A stretch of DNA of 64,000 nucleotides from Sepiola atlantica (taxonomy: Eukaryota > Mollusca > Cephalopoda > Sepiida > Sepiolidae): positions 2,046,001 to 2,110,000 of the forward strand of contig CAUVYP010001208.1 of assembly GCA_963556195.1 (NCBI GenBank), given 5' to 3'. The translations under genes and the position numbers were made by a program. The notes beneath the pieces are model-generated. The model saw nothing but the letters and a program-made list of their open reading frames with translations, did no database searches and was not told where the DNA came from. Shown piece by piece: positions 9,990-23,394 of the stretch (position 1 is its first letter; each line of letters begins with the position of its first letter).

Positions 9990-12782
9990 TTAGCGCGTTT
10001 TAAAGTTGATATCGCTTTTGTTTATAACTTCCACATTTATTCGAATTGTGCAACGAAACTTTGCAGACAGTCTCGAATAGGCCCTTTCTACTGAAGTACC
10101 AAGTTTCAGAAGTGCAGCTCTTGTACTGCCGGAGATATGTCGATACAAACTGAATACGCAAAACATCAACAAAATTTAGCGCGTTTTAAAGTTGATATCG
10201 CTTTTGTTTATAACTTCCACATTTATTCGAATTGTGCCACGAAACTTTGCAGACAGTCGTGGAGACACATTTTCTACTGAAGTACCAAGTTTCAGAAGTG
10301 CAGCTTATGTACTGCCGGAGATATGTCGATACAAACTGAATACGCAAAACATCAACAAAATTTAGCGCGTTTTAAAGTTGATATCGCTTTTGTTTATAAC
10401 TTCCACATTTATTCGAATTGTGCAACGAAACTTTGCAGACAGTCTCGAATAGGCCCTTTCTACTGAAGTACCAAGTTTCAGAAGTGCAGCTCTTGTACTG
10501 GCGGAGATATGTCGATACAAACTGAATACGCAAAACATCAACAACATTATGCGCGTTTTAAAGTTGATATCGCTTTTGTTTATAACTTCCACATTTATTC
10601 GAATTGTGCAACGAAACTTTGCAGACAGTCTCGAATAGGCCATTTCTACTGAAGTACCAAGTTTCAGAAGTGCAGCTTTTGTATTGCTGGAGATATGTCG
10701 ATACAAACTGAATACGCAAAACATCAACAAAATTTAGCGCGTTTTAAAGTTGATATCGCTTTTGTTTATAACTTCCACATTTATTCGAATTGTGCAACGA
10801 AACTTTGAAGACAGTCTCGAATAGGCCCTTTCTACTGAAGTACCAAGTTTCAGAAGTGCAGCTCTTGTACTGCCGGAGATATGTCGATACAAACTGAATA
10901 CGCAAAAACTCTCCCCAAAATTAAGCGCGTTTTAAAGTTGATATCGCTTTTGTTTATAACTTCCACATTTATTCGAATTGTGCAACGAAACTTTGCAGAC
11001 AGTCTCGAATAGGCCTTTTCTACTGAAGTACCAAGTTTCAGAAGTGCAGCTCTTGAACTGCCAGAGATATGTCGATACAAACTGAATACGCAAAACATCA
11101 ACAAAATTTAGCGCGTTTTAATGTTGATATCGCTTTTGTTTATAACTTCCACATTTATTCGAATTGTGCAACGAAACTTTGCAGACAGTCGCGGAGACAC
11201 ATTTTCCACTGAAGTACCAAGTTTCAGAAGTGCAGCTCTTGTACTGCCGGAGATATGTCGATACAAACTGAATACGCAAAACATCAACAAAATTTAGCGC
11301 GTTTTAAAGTTGATATCGCTTTTGTTTATAACTTCCACATTTATTCGAATTGTGCAACGAAACTTTGCAGACCGTCGTGGAGACACATTTTCTACTGAAG
11401 TACCAAGTTTCAGAAGTGCAGCTTATGTACTGCCGGAGATATGTCGATACAAACTGAATACGCAAAACATCAACAAAATTTAGCGCGTTTTAAAGTTGAT
11501 ATCGCTTTTGTTTATAACTTCCACATTTATTCGAATTGTGCAACGAAACTTTGCAGACAGTCTCGAATAGGCTCTTTCTACTAAAGTACCAAGTTTCAGA
11601 AGTGCAGCTTGTGTACTGCCGGAGATATGTCGATACAAACTGAATACGCAAAACATCAACAAAATTTAGCGCATTTTAAAGTGGATATCGCTTTTGTTTA
11701 TAACTTCCACATTTATTCGAATTGTGCAACGAAACTTTGCAGACAGTCGGGGAGACACATTTCCTACTGAAGTACTAAGTTTCAGAAGTGCAGATCTTGT
11801 ACTGCCGGAGATATGTCGATACAAACTGAATACGCAAAACATCAACAAAATTTAGCGCGTTTTAAAGTTGATACCGCTTTTGTTTATAACTTCCACATTT
11901 ATTCGAATTGTGCAACAAAACTTTGCAGACAGTCTCGAATAGGCCTTTTCTACTGAAGTACCAAGTTTCAGAAGTGCAGCTCTTGTACTGCCGGAGATAT
12001 GTCGATACAAACTGAATACGCAAAACATCAACAAAATTTAGCGCGTTTTAAAGTTGATATCGCTTTTGTGTATAACTTCCACATTTATTCGAATTGTGCA
12101 ACGAAACTTTGCAGACAGTCGCGGAGACACATTTTGCTACTGAAGTACCAAGTTTCAGAAGTGCAGCTCTTGTACTGCCGGAGATATGTCGATACAAACT
12201 GAATACGCAAAACATCAACAAAATTTAGCGCGTTTTAAAGTTGATATCGCTTTTGTTTATAACTTCCACATTTATTCGAATTGTGCCACGAAACTTTGCA
12301 GACAGTCGTGGAGACACATTTTCTACTGAAGTACCAAGTTTCAGAAGTGCAGCTTATGTACTGCCGGAGATATGTCGATACCAACTGAATACGCAAAACA
12401 TCAACAAAATTTAGCGCGTTTTAAAGTTGATATCGCTTTTGTTTATAACTTCCACATTTATTCGAATTGTGCAACGAAACTTTGCAGACAGTCTCGAATA
12501 GGCCCTTTCTACTGAAGTACCAAGTTTCAGAAGTGCAGCTCTTGTACTGCCGGAGATATGTCGATACAAACTGAATACGCAAAACATCAAAAACATTATG
12601 CGCGTTTTAAAGTTGATATCGCTTTTGTTTATAACTTCCACATTTATTCGAATTGTGCAACGAAACTTTGCAGACAGTCTCGAATAGGCCATTTCTACTG
12701 AAGTACTAAGTTTCAGAAGTGCAGCTTTTGTATTGCTGGAGATATGTCGATACAAACTGAATACGCAAAACATCAACAAAAT
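9990..12782 (+). repeat. 15-mer HOR (2793 bp), tandem copy d
   Basis: Direct tandem copy of 7197-9989 with every diagnostic variant kept: 'ctggcgg' near 10499, 'ttttaatgttg' near 11116, 'gcagaccgtcg' near 11370 and 'gataccaac' near 12369. The near identity implies a recent duplication. Confidence 0.93.
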
Positions 12783-13156
12783 TTAGCGCGTTTTAAAGTT
12801 GATATCGCTTTTGTTTATAACTTCCACATTTATTCGAATTGTGCAACGAAACTTTGCAGACAGTCTCGAATAGGCCCTTTCTACTGAAGTACCAAGTTTC
12901 AGAAGTGCAGCTCTTGTACTGCCGGAGATATGTCGATACAAACTGAATACGCAAAAACTCTCCCCAAAATTAAGCGCGTTTTAAAGTTGATATCGCTTTT
13001 GTTTATAACTTCCACATTTATTCGAATTGTGCAACGAAACTTTGCAGACAGTCTCGAATAGGCCTTTTCTACTGAAGTACCAAGTTTCAGAAGTGCAGCT
13101 CTTGTACTGCCGGAGATATGTCGATACAAACTGAATACGCAAAACATCAACAAAAT

Positions 13157-14644
13157 TTAGCGCGTTTTAAAGTTGATATCGCTTTTGTTTATAACTTCCA
13201 CATTTATTGTAATTGTGCAACGAAACTTTGCAGACAGTCGCGGAGACACATGTCCTACTGAAGTACCAAGTTTCAGAAGTGCAGCTCTTGTACTGCACGA
13301 GATATATCGTTACAAACTGAATACGCAAAACATCAACAAAATTTAGCGCGTTTTAAAGTTGATATCGCTTTTGTTTATAACTTCCACATTTATTCGAATT
13401 GTGCAACGAAACTTTGCAGACAGTCTCGAATAGGCCCTTTCTACTGAAGTACCAAGTTTCAGAAGTGCAGCTCTTGTACTGCCGGAGATATGTCGATACA
13501 AACTGAATACGCAAAACATCAACAAAATTTAGCGCGTTTTAAAGTTGATATCGCTTTTGTTTATAACTTCCACATTTATTCGAATTGTGCAACGAAACTT
13601 TGCAGACAGTCGTAGAGACACATGTTCTACTGAAGTACCAAGTTTCAGAAGTGCAGCTCTTTTACTATACGAGATATGTCGATACAAACTGAATACGCAA
13701 AACATCAACAAAATTTAGCGCGTTTTAAAGTTGATATCGCTTTTGTTTATAACTTCCACATTTATTCGAATTGTGCAACGAAACTTTGCAGACAGTCTCG
13801 AATAGGCCTTTTCTACCGAAGTACCAAGTTTCAGAAGTGCAGTTCTTGTACTGCATGAGATATGTCGATACAAACTGAATACGCAAAACATCAACAAAAT
13901 TTAGCGCGTTTTAAAGTTGATATCGCTTTTGTGTATAACTTCCACATTTATTCGAATTGTGCAACGAAACTTTGCAGACAGTCTCGAATAGGCTTTTTCT
14001 ACTGAAGTACCAAGTTTCAGAAGTGCAGCTCTTGTACTGCCGGAGATATGTCGATACAAACTGAATACGCAAAACATCAACAAAATTTAGCGCGTTTTAA
14101 AGTTGATATCGCTTTTGTTTATAACTTCCACATTTATTCGAATTGTGCAACGAAACTTTGCAGACAGTCGCTGAGACACATTTTCTTCTTAAGTACCAAG
14201 TTTCAGAAGTGCAGCTTATTTACTGCCGGATATATTTCGATACAAACTGAATACGCAAAACATCAACAAAATTTAGCGCGTTTTAAAGTGGATATCGCTT
14301 TTGTGTATAACTTCCACATTTATTCGAATTGTGCAACGAAACTTTGCAGACAGTCTCGAATTGGCTCTTTCTACTAAAGTACCAAGTTTCAGAAGTGCAG
14401 CTCTTGTACTGCCGGAGATATGTCGATACAAACTGAATACGCAAAACATCAACAAAATTTAGCGCGTTTTAAAGTTGATATCGCTTTTGTTTATAACTTC
14501 CACATTTATTCGAATTGTGCAACGAAACTTTGCAGACAGTCGGGGAGACACATTTCCTACTGAAGTACCAAGTTTCAGAAGTGCAGATCTTGTACTGCCG
14601 GAGATATGTCGATACAAACTGAATACGCAAAACATCAACAAAAT
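13157..14644 (+). repeat. 12-mer HOR family, partial 8-monomer stretch
   Basis: It begins with the 'attgtaattg'/'ctgcacgag' B monomer and follows the 12-mer order through 'cgtagagac'/'ctatacgag', A, A ('gtgtataac'), B ('cgctgagac', 'ttcttcttaag'), A ('cgaattgg') and B ('cggggagac'). One B monomer present at 36242 in the standard order is missing between 13715 and 13901. The A monomer at 13715 ends in 'ctgcatgag', as if joined to another subtype. Confidence 0.78.
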
Positions 14645-14829
14645 TTAGCGCGTTTTAAAGTTGATATCGCTTTTGTGTATAACTTCCACATTTATTCGAA
14701 TTGTGCAACGAAACTTTGCAGACAGTCTCGAATAGGCTTTTTCTACTGAAGTACCAAGTTTCAGAGTGCAGCTCTTGTACTGCCGGAGATATGTCGATAC
14801 AAACTGAATACGCAAAACATCAACAAAAT
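14087..14829 (+). repeat. Tetramer, tandem copy 1 (743 bp)
   Basis: Four monomers: B with 'ttcttcttaag', A with 'cgaattggctc', B with 'cggggagac' and 'gcagatcttg', and A with 'gtgtataac'. The order is repeated at 14830-15573. The last monomer here is the 185-bp one. Confidence 0.85.
14645..14829 (+). repeat. 185-bp monomer, the only short one
   Basis: One base is missing in 'tttcagagtgcag' (near 14763) compared with 'tttcagaagtgcag' elsewhere. Register before and after confirms a single-base loss. It is the only net deletion in 343 monomers, and it is not shared by the tandem partner at 15388-15573, so it arose after that duplication or was lost from the partner. Confidence 0.92.
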
Positions 14830-15573
14830 TTAGCGCGTTTTAAAGTTGATATCGCTTTTGTTTATAACTTCCACATTTATTCGAATTGTGCAACGAAACT
14901 TTGCAGACAGTCGCGGAGACACATTTTCTTCTTAAGTACCAAGTTTCAGAAGTGCAGCTTATGTACTGCCGGATATATTTCGATACAAACTGAATACGCA
15001 AAACATCAACAAAATTTAGCGCGTTTTAAAGTGGATATCGCTTTTGTGTATAACTTCCACATTTATTCGAATTGTGCAACGAAACTTTGCAGACAGTCTC
15101 GAATTGGCTCTTTCTACTAAAGTACCAAGTTTCAGAAGTGCAGCTCTTGTACTGCCGGAGATATGTCGATACAAACTGAATACGCAAAACATCAACAAAA
15201 TTTAGCGCGTTTTAAAGTTGATATCGCTTGTGTTTATAACGTCCACATTTATTCGAATTGTGCAACGGAACTTTGCAGACAGTCGGGGAGACACATTTCC
15301 TACTGAAGTACCAAGTTTCAGAAGTGCAGATCTTGTACTGCCGGAGATATGTCGATACAAACTGAATACGCAAAACATCAACAAAATTTAGCGCGTTTTA
15401 AAGTTGATATCGCTTTTGTGTATAACTTCCACATTTATTCGAATTGTGCAACGAAACTTTGCAGACAGTCTTGAATAGGCTCTTTCTACTGAAGTACCAA
15501 GTTTCAGAAGTGCAGCTCTTGTACTGCCGGAGATATGTCGATACAAACTGAATACGCAAAACATCAACAAAAT
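14830..15573 (+). repeat. Tetramer, tandem copy 2 (744 bp)
   Basis: Repeats the order of 14087-14829. Private changes include 'gcttgtgtttataacgtcc' near 15227 and 'gtcttgaatagg' near 15470. Confidence 0.84.
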
Positions 15574-16504
15574 TTAGCGCGTTTTAAAGTTGATATCGCT
15601 TTTGTTTATAACTTCCACATTTATTCGAATTGTGCAACGAAACTTTGCAGACAGTCGGGGAGACACATTTCCTACTAAAGTACCAAGTTTCAGAAGTGCA
15701 GCTCTTGTACTGCCGGAGATATGTCGATACAAACTGAATACGCAAAACATCAACAAAATTTAGCGCGTTTTAAAGTTGATATCGCTTTTGTTTATAACTT
15801 CCACATTTATTCGAATTGTGCAACGAAACTTTGCAGACAGTCGCGGAGACACATTTTCTACTGAAGTACCACGTTTCAGAAGTGCAGCTCTTGTACTGCC
15901 GGAGATATGTCGATACAAACTGAATACGCAAAACATCAACAAATTTTAGCGCGTTTTAAAGTTGATACCGCTTTTGTTTATAACTTCCACATTTATTCGA
16001 ATTGTGCAACAAAACTTTGCAGACAGTCTCGAATAGGCCTTTTCTACTGAAGTACCAAGTTTCAGAAGTGCAGCTCTTGTACTGCCGGAGATATGTCGAT
16101 ACAAACTGAATACGCAAAACATCAACAAAATTTAGCGCGTTTTAAAGTTGATATCGCTTTTGTGTATAACTTCCACATTTATTCGAATTGTGCAACGAAA
16201 CTTTGCAGACAGTCGCGGAGACACATTTTGCTACTGACGTACCAAGTTTCAGAAGTGCAGCTCTTGTACTGCCGGAGATATGTCGATACAAACTGAATAC
16301 GCAAAACATCAACAAAATTTAGCGCGTTTTAAAGTTGATATCGCTTTTGTTTATAACTTCCACATGTATTCGAATTGTGCCACGAAACTTTTCAGACAGT
16401 CGTGGAGACACATTTTCTACTGAAGTACCAAGTTTCAGAAGTGCAGCTTATGTACTGCCGGAGATATGTCGATACAAACTAAATACGCAAAACATCAACA
16501 AAAT

Positions 16505-16876
16505 TTAGCGCGTTTTAAAGTTGATATCGCTTTTGTTTATAACTTCCACATTTATTCGAATTGTGCAACGAAACTTTGCAGACAGTCTCGAATAGGCCCT
16601 TTCTACTGAAGTACCAAGTTTCAGAAGTGCAGCTCTTGTACTGCCGGAGATATGTCGATACAAACTGAATACGCAAAACATCAAAAACATTATGCGCGTT
16701 TTAAAGTTGATATCGCTTTTGTTTATAACTTCCACATTTATTCGAATTGTGCAACGAAACTTTGCAGACAGTCTCGAATAGGCCCTTTCTACTGAAGTAC
16801 CAAGTTTCAGAAGTGCAGCTCTTGTACTGCCGGAGATATGTCGATACAAACTGAATACGCAAAACATCAAAAACCT
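16505..16876 (+). repeat. Single-monomer tandem duplication (2 x 186 bp)
   Basis: Two successive class A monomers (16505-16690 and 16691-16876) are almost identical, both with 'ggccctttctactgaag' and ending in 'catcaaaaacat' or 'catcaaaaacct'. Other HOR copies (for example 9618) have one such monomer here, so this looks like a one-unit unequal exchange. Confidence 0.82.
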
Positions 16877-17436
16877 TATGCGCGTTTTAAAGTTGATATC
16901 GCTTTTGTTTATAACTTCCACATTTATTCGAATTGTGCAACGAAACTTTGCAGACAGTCTCGAATAGGCCATTTCTACTGAAGTACTAAGTTTCAGAAGT
17001 GCAGCTTTTGTATTGCTGGAGATATGTCGATACAAACTGAATACGCAAAACATCAACAAAATTTAGCGCGTTTTAAAGTTGATATCGCTTTTGTTTATAA
17101 CTTCCACATTTATTCGAATTGTGCAACGAAACTTTGCAGACAGTCTCGAATAGGCCCTTTCTACTGAAGTACCAAGTTTCAGAAGTGCAGCTCTTGTACT
17201 GCCGGAGATATGTCGATACAAACTGAATACGCAAAAACTCTCCCCAAAATTAAGCGCGTTTTAAAGTTGATATCGCTTTTGTTTATAACTTCCACATTTA
17301 TTCGAATTGTGCAACGAAACTTTGCAGACAGTCTCGAATAGGCCTTTTCTACTGAAGTACCAAGTTTAAGAAGTGCAGCTCTTGAACTGCCGGAGATATG
17401 TCGATACAAACTGAATACGCAAAACATCAACAAAAT

Positions 17437-18552
17437 TTAGCGCGTTTTAAAGTTGATATCGCTTTTGTTTATAACTTCCACATTTATTCGAATTGTGCAA
17501 CGAAACTTTGCAGACAGTCGCGGAGACACATTTACCACTGAAGTACCAAGTTTCAGAAGTGCAGCTCTTGTACTGCCGGAGATATGTCGATACAAACTGA
17601 ATACGCAAAACATCAACAAAATTTAGCGCGTTTTAAAGTTGATATCGCTTTTGTTTATAACTTCCATATTTATTCGAATTGTGCAACGAAACTTTGCAGA
17701 CAGTCTCGAATAGGCCCTTTCTACTGAAGTACCAAGTTTCAGAAGTGCAGCTCTTGTACTGCCGGAGATATATCGATACAAACTGAATATGCAAAAAATC
17801 AACAAAATTTAGCGCGTTTTAAAGTTGATATCGCTTTTGTGTATAACTTCCACATTTATTCGGATTGTGCAACGAAACTTTGCAGACAGTCTCGAATAGG
17901 CCTTTTCTACTAAAGTATTAAGTTTCAGAAGTGCAACTCTTGTACTCCCGAGGATATGTCGATACAAACTGAATACGCAAAACATCAACAAAATTTAGCG
18001 CGTTTTAAAGTTGATATCGCTTTTGTTTATAACTTCCACATTTATTGTAATTGTGCAACGAAACTTTGCAGACAGTCGCGGAGACACATGTCCTACTGAA
18101 GTACCAAGTTTCAGAAGTGCAGCTCTTGTACTGCACGAGATATATCGATACAAACTGAATACGCAAAACATCAACAAAATTTAGCGCGTTTTAAAGTTGA
18201 TATCGCTTTTGTTTATAACTTCCACATTTATTCGAATTGTTCAACGAAACTTTGCAGACAGTCTCGAATAGGCCCTTTCTACTGAAGTACCAAGTTTCAG
18301 AAGTGCAGCTCTTGTACTGCCGGAGATATGTCGATACAAACTGAATACGCAAAACATCAACAAAATTTAGCGCGTTTTAAAGTTGATATCGCTTTTGTTT
18401 ATAACTTCCACATTTATTCGAATTGTGCAACGAAACTTTGCAGACAGTCGTAGAGACACATGTTCTACTGAAGTACCAAGTTTCAGAAGTGCAGCTCTTG
18501 TACTATACGAGATATGTCGATACAAACTGAATACGCAAAACATCAACAAATT
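17437..18552 (+). repeat. 12-mer HOR family, partial 6-monomer copy
   Basis: The first six monomers of the 12-mer order ('catttaccactg' B, A with 'aatatgcaaaaaatc', A with 'cggattgtgc', B with 'attgtaattg', A, B with 'cgtagagac'). They match 25259-26374 at offset 7822. After 18552 the order switches to the 8-mer HOR. Confidence 0.85.
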
Positions 18553-19110
18553 TTAGCGCGTTTTAAAGTTGATATCGCTTTTGTTTATAACTTCCACATT
18601 TATTCGAATTGTGCAACGAAACGTTGCAGACAGTCGGGGAGACACATTTCCTACTGAAGTACCAAGTTTCAGAAGTGCAGCTCTTGTACTGCCGGAGATA
18701 TGTCGATACAAACTGAATACGCAAAACATCAACAAAATTTAGCGCGTTTTAAAGTTGATATCGCTTTTGTTTATAACTTCCACATTTATTCGAATTGTGC
18801 AACGAAACTTTGCAGACAGTCGCGGAGACACATTTTCTACTGAAGTACCACGTTTCAGAAGTGCAGCTCTTGTACTGCCGGAGATATGTCGATACAAACT
18901 GAATACGCAAAACATCAACAAAATTAAGCGCGTTTTAAAGTTGATACCGCTTTTGTTTATAACTTCCACATTTATTCGAATTGTGCAACGAAACTTTGCA
19001 GACAGTCTCGAATAGGCCTTTTCTACTGAAGTACCAAGTTTCAGAAGTGCAGCTCTTGTACTGCCGGAGATATGTCGATACAAACTGAATACGCAAAACA
19101 TCAACAAAAT

Positions 19111-19297
19111 TTAGCGCGTTTTAAAGTTGATATCGCTTTTGTGTATAACTTCCACATTTATTCGAATTGTGCAACGAAACTTTGCAGACAGTCGCGGAGA
19201 CACATTTTGCTACTATAGTACCAAGTTTCAGAAGTGCAGCTCTTGTACTGCCGGAGATATGTCGATACAAACTGAATACGCAAAACATCAACAAAAT
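19111..19297 (+). repeat. 187-bp variant monomer, 'gctactatag' type (first of 7)
   Basis: Same one-base insertion as the 2355 type, plus 'ctata' for 'ctgaa' just after it. Others are 19670-19856, 21161-21347, 22650-22836, 28793-28979, 30656-30842 and 32145-32331. This derived form is confined to 19-33 kb, the region of the 8-mer HOR. Confidence 0.93.
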
Positions 19298-20042
19298 TTA
19301 GCGCGTTTTAAAGTTGATATCGCTTTTGTTTATAACTTCCACATTTATTCGAATTGTGCCACGAAACTTTGCAGACAGTCGTGGAGACACATTTTCTACT
19401 GAAGTACCAAGTTTCAGAAGTGCAGCTTATGTACTGCCGGAGATATGTCGATACAAACTAAATACGCAAAACATCAACAAAATTTAGCGCGTTTTAAAGT
19501 TGATATCGCTTTTGTTTATAACTTCCACATTTATTCGAATTGTGCAACGAAACTTTGCAGACAGTCTCGAATAGGCCCTTTCTACTGAAGTACCAAGTTT
19601 CAGAAGTGCAGCTCTTGTACTGCCGGAGATATGTCGATACAAACTGAATACGAAAAACATCAAAAACATTATGCGCGTTTTAAAGTTGATATCGCTTTTG
19701 TGTATAACTTCCACATTTATTCGAATTGTGCAACGAAACTTTGCAGACAGTCGCGGAGACACATTTTGCTACTATAGTACCAAGTTTCAGAAGTGCAGCT
19801 CTTGTACTGCCGGAGATATGTCGATACAAACTGAATACGCAAAACATCAACAAAATTTAGCGCGTTTTAAAGTTGATATCGCTTTTGTTTATAACTTCCA
19901 CATTTATTCGAATTGTGCCACGAAACTTTGCAGACAGTCGTGGAGACACATTTTCTACTGAAGTACCAAGTTTCAGAAGTGCAGCTCTTGTACTGCCGGA
20001 GATATGTCGATACAAACTGAATACGAAAAACATCAAAAACAT
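19111..20042 (+). repeat. Duplicated trimer with chimeric end
   Basis: The monomer order is 187-bp B (19111), B 'cgtgg' (19298), A (19484), then 187-bp B (19670) and a monomer at 19857 that starts as B 'cgtgg' and ends as the A type ('gaatacgaaaaacatcaaaa'). Offset between the two 187-bp units is 559 bp. Copy 2 of the 9.5-kb block has one monomer less here, and its 29352 monomer has 'cttttgtattgctgg' instead. Confidence 0.85.
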
Positions 20043-20416
20043 TATGCGCGTTTTAAAGTTGATATCGCTTTTGTTTATAACTTCCACATTTATTCGAATT
20101 GTGCAACGAAACTTTGCAGACAGTCTCGAATAGGCCCTTTCTACTGAAGTACCAAGTTTCAGAAGTGCAGCTCTTGTACTGCCGGAGATATGTCGATACA
20201 AACTGAATACGCAAAAACTCTCCCCAAAATTAAGCGCGTTTTAAAGTTGATATCGCTTTTGTTTATAACTTCCACATTTATTCGAATTGTGCAACGAAAC
20301 TTTGCAGACAGTCTCGAATAGGCCTTTTCTACTGAAGTACCAAGTTTCAGAAGTGCAGCTCTTGAACTGCCGGAGATATGTCGATACAAACTGAATACGC
20401 AAAACATCAACAAAAT

Positions 20417-21905
20417 TTAGCGCGTTTTAAAGTTGATATCGCTTTTGTTTATAACTTCCACATTTATTCGAATTGTGCAACGAAACTTTGCAGACAGTCG
20501 TAGAGACACATGTTCTACTGAAGTACCAAGTTTCAGAAGTGCAGCTCTTGTACTATACGAGATATGTCGATACAAACTGAATACGCAAAACATCAACAAA
20601 TTTTAGCGCGTTTTAAAGTTGATATCGCTTTTGTTTATAACTTCCACATTTATTCGAATTGTGCAACGAAACGTTGCAGACAGTCGGGGAGACACATTTC
20701 CTACTGAAGTACCAAGTTTCAGAAGTGCAGCTCTTGTACTGCCGGAGATATGTCGATACAAACTGAATACGCAAAACATCAACAAAATTTAGCGCGTTTT
20801 AAAGTTGATATCGCTTTTGTTTATAACTTCCACATTTATTCGAATTGTGCAACGAAACTTTGCAGACAGTCGCGGAGACACATTTTCTACTGAAGTACCA
20901 CGTTTCAGAAGTGCAGCTCTTGTACTGCCGGAGATATGTCGATACAAACTGAATACGCAAAACATCAACAAAATTAAGCGCGTTTTAAAGTTGATACCGC
21001 TTTTGTTTATAACTTCCACATTTATTCGAATTGTGCAACAAAACTTTGCTGACAGTCTCGAATAGGCCTTTTCTACTGAAGTACCAAGTTTCAGAAGTGC
21101 AGCTCTTGTACTGCCGGAGATATGTCGATACAAACTGAATACGCAAAACATAAACAAAATTTAGCGCGTTTTAAAGTTGATATCGCTTTTGTGTATAACT
21201 TCCACATTTATTCGAATTGTGCAACGAAACTTTGCAGACAGTCGCGGAGACACATTTTGCTACTATAGTACCAAGTTTCAGAAGTGCAGCTCTTGTACTG
21301 CCGGAGATATGTCGATACAAACTGAATACGCAAAACATCAACAAAATTTAGCGCGTTTTAAAGTTGATATCGCTTTTGTTTATAACTTCCACATTTATTC
21401 GAATTGTGCCACGAAACTTTGCAGACAGTCGTGGAGACACATTTTCTACTGAAGTACCAAGTTTCAGAAGTGCAGCTTATGTACTGCCGGAGATATGTCG
21501 ATACAAACTAAATACGCAAAACATCAACAAAATTTAGCGCGTTTTAAAGTTGATATCGCTTTTGTTTATAACTTCCACATTTATTCGAATTGTGCAACGA
21601 AACTTTGCAGACAGTCTCGAATAGGCCCTTTCTACTGAAGTACCAAGTTTCAGAAGTGCAGCTCTTGTACTGCCGGGGATATGTCGATACAAACTGAATA
21701 CGAAAAACATCAAAAACATTATGCGCGTTTTAAAGTTGATATCGCTTTTGTTTATAACTTCCACATTTATTCGAATTGTGCAACGAAACTTTGCAGACAG
21801 TCTCGAATAGGCCATTTCTACTGAAGTACCAAGTTTCAGAAGTGCAGCTCTTGTACTGCCGGAGATATGTCGTTACAAACTGAATACGCAAAACATCAAC
21901 AAAAT
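20417..21905 (+). repeat. 8-mer HOR (1489 bp), copy 1
   Basis: Seven 186-bp units and one 187-bp unit, class order BBBABBAA, starting with the 'cgtagagac' B monomer. The next copy follows directly at 21906. A related 11-monomer step starts at 18367 (offset 2050). Confidence 0.88.
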
Positions 21906-23394
21906 TTAGCGCGTTTTAAAGTTGATATCGCTTTTGTTTATAACTTCCACATTTATTCGAATTGTGCAACGAAACTTTGCAGACAGTCGTAGAGACACAT
22001 GTTCTACTGAAGTACCAAGTTTCAGAAGTGCAGCTCTTGTACTATACGAGATATGTCGATACAAACTGAATACGCAAAACATCAACAAATTTTAGCGCGT
22101 TTTAAAGTTGATATCGCTTTTGTTTATAACTTCCACATTTATTCGAATTGTGCAACGAAACGTTGCAGACAGTCGGGGAGACACATTTCCTACTGAAGTA
22201 CCAAGTTTCAGAAGTGCAGCTCTTGTACTGCCGGAGATATGTCAGTACAAACTGAATACGCAAAACATCAACAAAATTTAGCGCGTTTTAAAGTTGATAT
22301 CGCTTTTGTTTATAACTTCCACATTTATTCGAATTGTGCAACGAAACTTTGCAGACAGTCGCGGAGACACATTTTCTACTGAAGTACCACGTTTCAGAAG
22401 TGCAGCTCTTGTACTGCCGGAGATATGTCGATACAAACTGAATACGCAAAACATCAACAAAATTAAGCGCGTTTTAAAGTTGATACCGCTTTTGTTTATA
22501 ACTTCCACATTTATTCGAATTGTGCAACAAAACTTTGCAGACAGTCTCGAATAGGCCGTTTCTACTGAAGTACCAAGTTTCAGAAGTGCAGCTCTTGTAC
22601 TGCCGGAGATATGTCGATACAAACTGAATACGCAAAACATCAACAAAATTTAGCGCGTTTTAAAGTTGATATCGCTTTTGTGTATAACTTCCACATTTAT
22701 TCGAATTGTGCAACGAAACTTTGCAGACAGTCGCGGAGACACATTTTGCTACTATAGTACCAAGTTTCAGAAGTGCAGCTCTTGTACTGCCGGAGATATG
22801 TCGATACAAACTGAATACGCAAAACATCAACAAAATTTAGCGCGTTTTAAAGTTGATATCGCTTTTGTTTATAACTTCCACATTTATTCGAATTGTGCCA
22901 CGAAACTTTGCAGACAGTCGTGGAGACACATTTTCTACTGAAGTACCAAGTTTCAGAAGTGCAGCTTATGTACTGCCGGAGATATGTCGATACAAACTAA
23001 ATACGCAAAACATCAACAAAATTTAGCGCGTTTTAAAGTTGATATCGCTTTTGTTTATAACTTCCACATTTATTCGAATTGTGCAACGAAACTTTGCAGA
23101 CAGTCTCGAATAGGCCCTTTCTACTGAAGTACCAAGTTTCTGAAGTGCAGCTCTTGTACTGCCGGAGATATGTCGATACAAACTGAATACGAAAAACATC
23201 AAAAACATTATGCGCGTTTTAAAGTTGATATCGCTTTTGTTTATAACTTCCACATTTATTCGAATTGTGCAACGAAACTTTGCAGACAGTCTCGAATAGG
23301 CCATTTCTACTGAAGTACTAAGTTTCAGAAGTGCAGCTTTTGTATTGCTGGAGATATGTCGATACAAACTGAATACGCAAAACATCAACAAAAT
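21906..23394 (+). repeat. 8-mer HOR (1489 bp), copy 2
   Basis: Tandem partner of 20417-21905. It differs by 'gtcagtac' near 22242, 'ggccgtttc' at 22555, 'tttctgaag' at 23138 and an A monomer with 'cttttgtattgctgg' at the end. Confidence 0.88.
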
